From Trichobilharzia szidati (Eukaryota; Platyhelminthes; Trematoda; Strigeidida; Schistosomatidae), in contig OX235279.1 of NCBI GenBank assembly GCA_944472155.2, forward strand, positions 144,308,920 to 144,372,919: DNA of 64,000 bases, read 5' to 3'. Numbering within the stretch: position 1 is the first letter of the stretch; each line of letters opens with the position of its first letter. This document shows, piece by piece, positions 55,090 through 64,000 of this stretch. The notes under the pieces are model-generated. The model saw only the letters and a program-made list of their open reading frames with translations, was not told where the DNA came from and did not search any database. A program made the translations under genes and the position numbers.

Positions 55090-56190
55090 ACCAGATTTTT
55101 ATAGTGCTTGTACCTACTGCCGTTTGTGTTAGCGATAGCGGAAATGTGTAGTGATCAAGGACTGATAGTGAGTCATTTCTATTACAGGTATTATCAGCTG
55201 GATCTGTAAAAGCGTCATAAGCCACCATTGTCTCCCTTGGTCGCGCTATGCTCTACATTAATTGGTTCCAACCTATCACTCTTACCTATGCTTCACACCT
55301 CGAATTCATTTTATGGTAATAGATAATATGAAATATTCATTTTTGTAGTCCACATAATATTTTTGAGGCAACATAGTTTGTTACTGGGTTCCATCAAGGA
55401 TTATCATAAACTTGAAATAATCTCCATTCATTCTTTTATGCAAAATAATAACTTTTTGTAATTGAGTTAAGTTGGTCAGTAGGTAACTTCATGTTAGTAT
55501 ATATTATCATAAAATGACATCGTCTACAGACACCTGTTCCTTCATAGTCTAGCAGCCCACCTGGAGTCAAACTCAGGACCTTTATACCGCGAAATGAACT
55601 CTACCATTTACCAATAGGCCAATGGTTTCCAACAGCCAATTCACAATATAATAACACTGCTTTCCACAGTCATAAGGAAGTAAATATCCTCATAGGCGAT
55701 TTGCTGAACAACAACAGTCATCAATTATTGTCAGGACTACAATAAATTCATCTCAAAGTGATTTACCGGTGATGAGTGGGTCAGTTTTTTCATATCAGCT
55801 GGTTACGAAGTCAACCTTGGAATGAGTCAAATCCTCTGAAGTTCATTTAGATTTACCGTTACATTAAGATTATGTAAGGAGTTGTTCTCAGTCCTGACTT
55901 TTTTCAGAACTGACTCCCCTGCTTTTTAACAATTATAAAAGTAGAAAAACCAACTGCTGAAAAATACTCACTTTTATTAGAGTACATATCATGGAGAATA
56001 AGAAAAAATTTCCCAATTGTAAATATTACCTACTCTTTCTTTCTAGTATATTTTAGGTGAAAACTGTCCTTAGTATTGGAGAATTGAAACAATACTCAAA
56101 TTGACACTCATATTAGTGTTTAGTCAAGAAAAAACAATAGAGAATCACACACAACAAACACATGTACAAAGAATGTCACATTCATACATT
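55090..56190. other. No gene; one possible tRNA-like SINE
   Basis: On the minus strand 55640-55545 reads CCTATTGGTAAATGGTAGAG (A-box-like) and GAGTTTGACTCCAGG (B-box-like), so a tRNA-derived repeat is possible. The rest shows nothing. Confidence 0.4.
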
Positions 56191-56199
56191 TATTCCTTG

Positions 56200-57200
56200 A
56201 TATAAGTATAAAACTTGGGCACTGTGGTAGAGTGTAACTCCATTATGGATAAGATTTTATTTTGATCAATCACACAGTGTTACACAGTAATATTAATTGA
56301 TGACGTTTCGAGCACAAAATATTGCTCATAATCATATCCAGTTACTCACACAACTTTTTCTTTCATTTATATACATGTGTGGAATCGATTAGATATTGGA
56401 ATAAAAATTAATATGAGATAATATACATTCAGAGATAATAATATGAGTGTTATTGATCAAATACAATTAGATGGGAAATAAGACGAATGTTCTTATAGTT
56501 ATATTAAGTAATTTGTTAGGATGTTGTGATTTGCTTGAATTGAAATAGAATTTTGAGATTATTTATTATTCTCTTCTGATTTGACTGGCGGTAATAATAT
56601 CTTCCATATTTCTGGTATTTGCATTGAGTCACTTCTGTTACATGTGTTGGGTGTAGACTCGATGAATAAGGATTCCGTAATCAACCTCTCACTCCACCTA
56701 CCTATATTACTTTTTAGAATTTTAACCCTATCCTACCCTATTGTGTGGTTGTGAGCTAATGCATGTAGTGCAATAGCTGAGCTTTTTTCTAAATTGCTTA
56801 TCTTTTCAGGGTCAACCATTCTTCCCTTAGCTAAATTCTTATGTTCTGATAATCTGACTATCCCTGACCTACTAGTTTGACCTGTGTAGTTGACCTTACT
56901 CACAGTCATTGCAGGGTATTTTGTAAATTATATTATTTTGTTTAATTGGGTCCACCGGGTCTTTCAACCTACAAAGCTTGTCTCTGAGTGAGTTTGTAGG
57001 TTTGAATGCCACTCTAATTCCTGCTTTATTGAGAATCCTACGTAGGGCCTCAGATGTATATAAATGAAAGGAAAAAAGTTGTGTGAGTAACTTGATATGA
57101 TTATGAGCAGTAATAGTTTGTGCTCGAAACGTCATCAGTTAATATTACTGTGTAACACTGTGTGATTTATCAAAATAAAATCTTATCCATAATGGAGATT
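56200..57200 (-). mobile_element. Penelope-like element, internally deleted, with inverted terminal repeats
   Basis: From 57200 downwards: a terminal repeat (57195-57055), then a frame (57135-56896) with SEALRRILNKAGIRVAFKPT and IIYKIPCNDCE, the start of the GIY-YIG nuclease. It continues frameshifted as TGQTSRSGIVRLSEHKNLAK and ALHALAHNHTIG to about 56700. The tail (56660-56200) ends with the same terminal repeat in opposite orientation and CCCAAGTTTTATACTTATAT. The RT is missing. This copy shows how the tails at 11.1, 42.1 and 53.2 kb belong together. Confidence 0.83.
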
Positions 57201-57504
57201 ACATTTATTCCTCTTTGTGGATTTGAATAAAACAAGAAGGACAGTTTGTAAAGAATAAGATGGTACCATCATTGCATATTTCGTTTGCTTCTCATCAGCT
57301 GTCTTCAGCCTAAAGGAATCATTGAGTTCATCTACAGAACCATTTTTAAAATACTTGCAATTTCCACATGATGTCAGCTGACTGAATAACAATCCAGTGA
57401 TTTCAACTTAAATCATAGAAACAAGAGACAAGCAAAGTTACGTTTTAATAAAGACGGTTGAGGCTAAAGCCAAAGATTGGATAATCAAATGAGAGAGGGA
57501 AAGA

Positions 57505-57660
57505 GAGCAAAGACATTCAGTTACCAGGATTAGGAAAGACTGATAACCGCTTCTTTCTGAATACACAAATCGAGTTTCAGGAGTTTGATAGAGATTGCTT
57601 CGGTAAACTTGAGCAGAATCGAACTGTTTTGTTTACTAAACGTTTAATTATACACCCTTT
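57505..57660 (-). mobile_element. Penelope-like nuclease C-terminal scrap
   Basis: AAAGACTGATAACCGCTTCT and the following 110 bp duplicate 58095-58215, the end of the next copy. Only the last 40 or so codons are present. Confidence 0.7.
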
Positions 57661-57959
57661 CGAACATTTATGCATCCTTTGAACCATTCTACATATGAGA
57701 TTATTTGTTTTGACACTTGGTATTGAACTACGATTATAATGATAAACGTCTTAATTGCATTTCATACTATTATTACTCTTTAAACAAAGCAACAACTACA
57801 GTTTTAGCAGAATAAAATGGTACCATATTTCATTTCATCGCCTTCTCTTCAGCTGCTTACAGGGCAAAAACATTATTAAATGTATCGACAATAGTAATTT
57901 ACCATACTTACACAGAGTTCATTTTATACAAAAATCAATCGATCAATATACACATACAC

Positions 57960-57963
<4 letters not shown>

Positions 57964-58011
<48 letters not shown>
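57964..58011. repeat. TA dinucleotide repeat
   Basis: About 24 uninterrupted TA units, lying in the untranslated tail of the Penelope copy at 58.1 kb. Similar TA tracts mark the terminal repeats at 42.2, 47.25, 48.03 and 48.77 kb. Confidence 0.95.
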
Positions 58012-58013
<2 letters not shown>

Positions 58014-58089
58014 ATATTGAACACAATTCCGAGCAATAATAATCATACAAAATGAAAACTTTTGAGTATCTCGCATTAGGATGAAAAAT

Positions 58090-58790
58090 ATCCAGTTACC
58101 AGGTTGGCAAAGAAAGACTGATAACCGCTTCTTTCTGAACGCACAAATCAGGTTTTAGGCGCTTGATGGAAAATGCTTCAGCAAACCTTAGGAGAATTGA
58201 GCTCTTTTGCTTATTGATAATTTTGAACGACTTTTCGAAGTCCACCTCATGATCCGTGTCAAGAAGATGCTTGGCGATGGCACTGTTTAAAGCATTTGTT
58301 CCCTGTAGACGTAAGCTTTTTGGTACATGTTCAGAAAATCGTAGATATGTTCTTCTTTCTGTTCTTCCAATGTAACTGCTCCCGCAGATACATGTAAATT
58401 TGTATATACAGTTGGAGTTAACATGAGAAGGATATCTATCGATTTTTGATTGCACCAGAGAGCAAGTTGTTCAAAAAACAGGAAGGAGCTTAGCTGCAGG
58501 ATAGGCTATGTATGGCTAGTGATGTGCTCAGCCTTCTGTTGATCATTGCTGCAATGTTTTCGCCTTTATAATCAAGCTCAAAGTAGATTGGCTTTTTTCT
58601 TACTGTGATTTGTTTTTCATTTGCGACTTCAGATCTTCCATACTTGTTGATGGACTTTTGAGGGTACCCATTGCTCTTCAATGTCTTTTCAAGAAACTCA
58701 AATTCTTCCTCTAGTTTCTCTGTAGAGCATATTCTTCTCGGTCTATAGTACAGAGTCTTGACCAGTGCTCGTTATAGCTATTTGGACAAA
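58090..58790 (-). mobile_element. Penelope-like connector and intact-looking GIY-YIG nuclease
   Basis: The connector (58681-58490) reads MKSNGYPQKSINKYGRS and KKPIYFELDYKGENIAAMIN. The nuclease (58455-58096, 119 codons, no internal stop) reads CIYKFTCICGSSYIGRTERR, LRFSEHVPKSLR, SAIAKHLLDTDHEVDFEKSF, LRFAEAFSIKRLKPDLCVQK and SLSLPTW. Y-I-G, R-x-x-R-x-x-x-H-like spacing and the A-E-A glutamate are all present, making it the best preserved nuclease in the window. The RT is absent. Confidence 0.85.
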
Positions 58791-58799
58791 AGCTATTAA

Positions 58800-59620
58800 A
58801 ATGTAAGTATTGTCCTTTCCATGTGGACTTACGATAAATTGACTTTTGGATTACTCTATGGATTTACTCCAGTTAAATCTCTTCAAGAGATATAATTTTT
58901 TTTAAGTGCTATTGCACAGCTTGATAATAAATTCATTAATAAAGAGTCTCTCTGCCGTATATTGTGTCCATAATATTTTGTCTGTTGATAACTTAAAAGG
59001 ATTTCACGATGTCCACCTCATGACCCGTATTGATGAGGTGTCTGGCAGTGGCGTTATTACAAGCGTTAGTTGCCTTGAGAAGTAGGCTTTTTAGTACATG
59101 TTAAAAAATTCGGAGGTGTACCCTTCTTTCTGTCCCCCCAATTTAACTGCCACCGTAGATACATGTGAATTTCTATACACACTCAGAGTTAACATTAGAA
59201 GGTTATATGTCGACTTGTGATTGCATCAAAGTCAATGTTGTCCGATAGACAGGAACAAAATTAGCTGCAGGATAGGTTCTCGCCAGTGAGGCATTCAGTT
59301 GTCTGTTAGTTATTGCTGCAATATTATCACCTTTGTAATCAGGTTAAATTAAGATAGGCTGTTTTCCCACTGTGATTTGTTTCAAATTTGAGTCGACACA
59401 TCTCACGTACTTGTTATGAATTTCTGAGGACAAACGTTGATTTTCAATAACTTCTAGAGAAACTGAAATTCTTCTTCCAATTCCTCTCTAGACTGTGTTC
59501 TCTTGGCTCAATAAACAGAGTACTGACCAATGCTTGTTTATATTTAATTGGACAAACATTGCTGAAATTGAATTATTGTCCACTGCATTACTAGTTCGAG
59601 GTATGTTTGGAGTCTTTTTT
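58800..59620 (-). mobile_element. Third tandem Penelope-like nuclease copy, frameshifted
   Basis: About 58980-59560 parallels 58240-58740 block by block (CACGATGTCCACCTCATGAC; GATACATGTGAATTTCTATA; AGCTGCAGGATAGGTTCTC; ATTGCTGCAATATTATCACC), with indels. The junction at 58905-58960 (GCACAGCTTGATAATAAATT) resembles the terminal repeat at 48.1 kb. All three copies point the same way. Confidence 0.75.
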
Positions 59621-59664
59621 TGACTGACATCAATTAACATTTGCAACTATGTTGAAAAAGATTC

Positions 59665-60925
59665 TGTACATTATTATTGTGTTATCATTGTTTCCTTTAG
59701 TTCCTAGAGGAACATAGGGCTTCAGCCGCACATCTCCATTGAGTTCGGTTCTCCGCCAACGTCTCCACCTGGCTGCATGTCTGCACACGTGCCCTCATCT
59801 TCTCTTTGCATGACCTCCATGTCACGCAGCACTGAAGACCAACTCACCGCTTCACATTCCGGTTCCACTCGAGCAATGGCCTGGCGTGTGATGTCACTCA
59901 CTTGATGGTTTTCTCAGAGTATGGCCAATCCACTTCCATTTCTTCCTGCATATTTGTTGCACAATCGGTTCCTGGTTGGTTCGCTCCCAAAGATCACAGT
60001 TGCTGATCTTTACTGGCCGGCCATCTGAACTCGAGTAGTGGCCGAAAACACCTGTTGATGAAGGTCTGTAGTTTGTTCGAAGTGCCCTTCGTGACTCGGT
60101 GTCAAGTCACTGATCCATAAAGTAACACTGACTGACTTCACATTGGAGTTGAAAATCGGCACCTTACTTTTCATACTGATTGCTGTTGATCTCCATACAG
60201 ACTTGAGAGTAATGAAAGCTTGCCGTGATTTCCCGATCCTCGCTGCTTTGATATCCTCATCAGTTCCGTCCGCCTGTGGTTGAAACGATGCTTTCCGGGT
60301 AGGTAGGTAGGTATGTAGGTGAAGGAGTTTGTTTCTTTCAGATTTCTCCCATTATCCTGGCTGATTGTTGTCTGTTTATGTTGCTGTTGCTGTTGACCAG
60401 GAATCTGCATCACCTCTGTTTTCTCCATGTTAACATGAAGTCCCATCTTCTCTTTATATGCTTCTTCCGTCAACTTGTTGCTTTTCACTTGCATATCTTC
60501 CAGTTTGTGGGAAGTCAGACAAATATCATTGGTGAAGTCCAGATCCCCTAAGTTTTTTGTGTGGGTCCATTTTATTCCTGTTTCCTCGCTGCCTGCTGTC
60601 TGTCACATTATCCAGTCTACTACAATCAGGAAATTAATCATTGGAGACAGTAGGCAGCTAGCTCGTCTTACTCCTGTCTTCACTTCGAAGGATTCCTTGA
60701 GTTTCCCGTTGTGGATTACTTGACATGAAGCATTGTCGTACAACTGTTGGATGAAGTGTATAATTGTTGGCGGCACACCGTAGTAGCGAAGTAGTTTGCA
60801 AATCACCTCTCGATCGATGATGTCTGTTGAAGGCCTTTTCAAAGTCAATGAAGTTGAGATAGAGAGGTGACTGCCATTCCTAGCTCTGTTCAATGATGAT
60901 CCATAGTGTTGCGATTTGATTCATT
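59665..60925 (-). mobile_element. RTE-like element, 5'-truncated, minus strand
   Basis: From 60925 downwards it has the complement of CATTGAACAGAGCTAGGAAT, then 60893-60603 with LKRPSTDIIDREVICKLLRY, IHFIQQLYDNASCQVI and TGVRRASCLLSPMINFLIVV; 60494-60171 with QVKSNKLTEEAYKEKMGLHV, NMEKTEVMQIPG and a thumb. The tail ends at TTCCTAGAGGAACATAGGGC (59700). It is closer to the 18.6 kb copy (shared D-N-A-S-C, shared extra CCTA repeats near 60300) than to 33.5 kb. Confidence 0.82.
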
Positions 60926-60929
60926 CTGT

Positions 60930-61600
60930 AAATAATATACTTAATGATTTCCTTGGGCTGTAGGCAGCTGATGAGAGAGGCCAACGAAATAAGCAATGAT
61001 GGTACCATCTCATTCTGCACAAACTCTTTTTCTTGCTTTATCCAAATATCATTTTCATTTGCAACTGTTACATGGTTACAGGCATTTAAACAAAAATAAT
61101 GACAGCTTTTTCTACTTCACTTCCTTTTGTAAAGTTCTTATAGTGTGATCGCTGGATCTTCACACAAATACGTTTAACAAATCTGAACAGCTGACAGTTT
61201 CCTGCCAGATTTCACTAATCCCAACGGGTAACTCTAAAAAGACTGGCACAATAACATTGGAATGCATATCTCAAACAAGAAAGTCAGAAATTAAACTATT
61301 TACAAACATAACAATAGTAGTATTATTAGCATTAAATAGCGAAACGTCAGTAAAAACAATATCGTTTTGTTTTTCATTCATTGAGAAATACAAAAACCTT
61401 TATTATAATAACAATAGTAGTAATAATAACGGTAACAACAATAATACAGAAAACTATCATGGAATTTAATATCACAGCAACGTGCAGCAAGCAGTTGCTG
61501 TCTATCAATAATCTGTAAACTATTTGATTGTTCACACGAGTAATGCCCAGATTGTCAGTATTTGTACAATTTAAATCCTGATTGAAGTCAAACGTGAAAA
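60930..61600. other. Upstream region of the glycosyltransferase gene
   Basis: AT-rich, with AAT/AAC microsatellite-like runs at 61400-61450. No core promoter element can be claimed. Confidence 0.35.
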
Positions 61601-61630
61601 TTTTCTTCTAAAAATTCACTACAATTCCAT

Positions 61631-62284
61631 ATGATTTGTCGTAATCCACGCGTTAAAAAATTACTGCACGATGAAATCGAGTCTGTTCTACGCACATGTC
61701 TGTTAATATTTTGTTTGATATCTGTGTTTTCACTTCATAAATATTTCTGTACAAAAAAGATCAAATTTGCATCAAGTGATCATAGTAACAATGATGTTAA
61801 TTCTTATATAAATTACACATATTTATTGACTGAAGAGGAATTAAACTTCCCATTAGCATTCAGTGTAATTACTTATCGTGATTTTGATAGAGCATTTCGT
61901 TTGATTAAAGCAATTTATCGACCTAACAATGTATACTGTATACATATTGATAAAAATACAAACAGCATTGAATACACTGAATTTGTTCAATATGTTCAAC
62001 AATTAGGTGAAAATATTTATTTTATCCCAGAAGATCAACGTGTTCATGTTGTCTGGGGTAGATATTCTGTGTTGGAGGCAGATTTAAATTGTGCTAAATT
62101 ACTACTAGCTAAAAGTAGAAAATGGAGATATTTTATCAATTTAACTGGACATGAATTTCCACTAAGAACTAATTGGGAGTTGGTTAAAGCGTTGAAAGCA
62201 TTGAACGGTTTGAATGTGGCGCCAGCGCATTGTTTACAAAGCAAACCATGGCGTATACCGCCAAAACGTCTCGTTCCTTTAGAT
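61631..62284 (+). CDS. Core-2 type beta-1,6-N-acetylglucosaminyltransferase, first coding exon (GT14)
   Basis: Enzymes of this family add GlcNAc in beta-1,6 linkage to O-glycan cores (or to poly-LacNAc) in the Golgi lumen, using UDP-GlcNAc. The exon encodes 218 residues. Residues 1-21 are a basic cytoplasmic tail; about 22-36 (TCLLIFCLISVFSLH) is the signal anchor; N-Y-T at 61-63 is a possible N-glycosylation site. From residue 71 the Branch domain reads LNFPLAFSVITYRDFDRAFR, VYCIHIDKN, VHVVWGRYSVLEADLNCAKL and FINLTGHEFPLRTN. The family usually has a cysteine where this protein has threonine in N-L-T-G. The exon ends in phase 0 at GAT|GTAAGT (62285). The catalytic glutamate region would be in later exons. 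Codon use is AT-rich but the frame is fully open. Confidence 0.9.
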
Positions 62285-62290
62285 GTAAGT
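62285..62290 (+). promoter_or_regulatory. Splice donor of the glycosyltransferase exon
   Basis: GTAAGT directly after the last conserved codons; the frame runs into a stop three codons later. No convincing matching acceptor and continuation of the GT14 domain is visible before 64000. Confidence 0.8.
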
Positions 62291-64000
62291 TAATTTTTTT
62301 CATTGACCATTTTTATTTTTCTATACTTTTACAGGTACAATATTCGGTTTATCAGAAGTGAACAATAATTTTAAAGACTTCTTGGTGTAGTTATTTTTCC
62401 GAAAAAGAGGAAAGGTTCTGTCTCACTATCGACAATAAATAATACAGCTGTGTGGAGAGAATCAGTGTTTGCGAAACAATTTTATCCTGTAAGAAAACGA
62501 ATAGACATTTAAAGACTATTCACTCCTGTTATTTGAATAGTGATGGAGTTCAGAATGTGCATTTTGCCCTAGTTCGGCCTCATCAGTTGGAGATACTCTC
62601 ACTGGAACTTAGCAGACGTTATTTCAAACACCAAGGGGTTATGCATGTGGGCACAAAGAACCCTACTAAAATAAAAGCTGTCAGCTCCTAATTGCTTAAG
62701 TTATTTTGTATTTCCAGGTGGCTGATTTTCACTGGACAATATGCTGCTACGTCTTTTTAATGAAAAAATTGTCTCATTGGGGGATAACATTTCGGAGTTT
62801 CAGACCATGGTTGATGAGTTCCAGTCTGGGAAGGAAGACCATCATTCATTTAAGATGCAGGTGCATCCAGGTAGGAAGAAACGAACGTCTTGAATTTCAC
62901 TGCGAATCGTCACCAAGTAAATGAAATTATGCTAACCATCAGACACCACAGGTGTTCGTACTGGTTGCCAATAACCACTTCAGTCCAATACAAATTGACC
63001 AACTGGAAAATAAAAAATAACTCACATAAACTGTAGAATCCTGTTAAACAAGTTTAGAGGATAAAAAAGAGGAATAAGGAATTCTAGTAGTATAATTATA
63101 CTGAACGTATTAAAGTAATACTGCACCTTTTCTGTTGACTGACTAGTTGACTAATAAGTGTAGAACTCTGCACAAAGATACAACAGTTCAGTCTGTCCCA
63201 ATTCTGAGAAGTTTACGTCAAACTATAGGAAAGAAATATAAAAAGAACTACAATGGAGGTAAGAGAGATGATAATTAGATGAAGAACACAGTGTATATCT
63301 TCAGAATTTGGATGACGACAAGGAGAGTGGATAGATCTACATCACTGTAAACTGTATCAACATTCTGCAATCACTGATTAATGAGTATCCCAAGGAACTA
63401 ACCCAAAACGAAATCTACACCAAATACTTAACAGACTGTTGCCAAGTTTTCACTTGACCACCCCACCCCTCTTTACTTTTTCTAAACTGACCTTATTCCC
63501 TTTAAAATAAATCATTAAGGCAGATGGTATGTAATAATATACCATGCTTATCCGAGTGACCTGCATTGATGAAAAATTTACGAGTTCACATAAAAATTAT
63601 TCTTCTATAAGTCCACGCCTAATGACTGCATTGCTGACACAGGGTTTCTGCTGGGCGTGACTAAGCTATGAAGGTAAGAGTGATCAATTTCTTGAACAGC
63701 TTTGCTAGGCTATGTAGGTAGGGTGTGATAATACAGCATTAGAATCAAACATCATTGCAAGCAAACGCATATGTTCTAGGGCTGTAAGTGAAGCAACCTC
63801 ATAATAGTTAGTTTGTGTTGGTGTTATACAGACAATGTGTGCCAATGGAATATAATTCTCACATATTCCCACACTTTATTCCAGTATTAACAACAGAGTA
63901 CGACATATGTATATTTGAACATTCTATTTGATATTAGAGACAGAATACTTTACCCACAGTTATATACTGCATTAACAACAAAAAAACTAGGTATATTTGA
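62291..64000 (+). other. First intron of the glycosyltransferase gene or flanking DNA; nothing recognised
   Basis: Short frames at 62452-62924 show no GT14 motif. I see no element core here, so this is one of the cleaner stretches of the window. Confidence 0.5.

Noticed and set aside
57755..58039. 94-codon plus frame ending in Ile-Tyr repeats
   Set aside because: Generated by the TA microsatellite; no other support.
62452..62924. Two plus frames as second exon of the glycosyltransferase
   Set aside because: Neither carries GT14 motifs expected after the first exon, and no acceptor gives a matching continuation in phase 0.
1..64000. CRISPR arrays, operons or other prokaryotic systems
   Set aside because: Base composition, introns, retroelements and lack of dense coding all point to an animal genome; no regularly spaced repeats were seen.

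Overview
The window is AT-rich animal DNA packed with transposable elements. It has two host genes, both split by introns. The element mix (RTE-like SR2-type copies ending in short AAT runs, CR1-type copies, many Penelope-like elements, short repeats resembling the hammerhead-bearing Sm-alpha family) and introns of only 33-35 bp near the 5' end of a gene point to a trematode, most likely a schistosome. Species cannot be decided by reading.

Left part (1-15.6 kb). The minus strand carries the 5' half of a ubiquitin-activating enzyme E1, closest to UBA6. It runs from a start codon at 15520 to an exon at 565-678 and leaves the window on the left. Its exons are short and were found by matching splice sites and reading phase. 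Exons 1-3 are separated by 33 and 35 bp introns; later introns reach 3-5 kb and hold most of the elements in this part: a Penelope-like element with terminal inverted repeats (1.05-2.24 kb), a possible solo LTR (2.5 kb), a non-LTR tail (2.9-3.4 kb), two Penelope copies end to end (4.5-6.3 kb), an internally deleted Gypsy element (6.7-8.2 kb), and a nearly complete non-LTR element (10.15-13.03 kb) that itself carries a Penelope insertion.

Middle part (15.6-61.6 kb). I find no host gene here. It is a mosaic of decayed elements: a CR1-like copy (16.0-17.9 kb), a Gypsy RNase H scrap (18.4 kb), an almost full RTE-like copy (18.6-21.6 kb), RTE tails at 31.3, 33.5, 38.5, 43.8, 54.5, 54.8 and 59.7 kb, a jockey/CR1-type RT scrap (35 kb), and Penelope copies at 24.7, 27.0-28.8, 39.4, 42.1, 47.1-49.1, 49.3, 53.2, 56.2 and 57.5-59.6 kb. 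tRNA-headed, ribozyme-like short repeats lie at 38.0, 41.4 and 52.9 kb.

Right end (61.6-64 kb). The plus strand holds the first coding exon of a Golgi-type GT14 beta-1,6-N-acetylglucosaminyltransferase (core-2 GlcNAc transferase family). It ends at a clear splice donor at 62284/62285; the remaining exons lie outside the window or were not recognised.

The two host genes point away from each other and share no evident pathway. No element looks intact: frameshifts, stops, and altered catalytic motifs are found in almost every copy.
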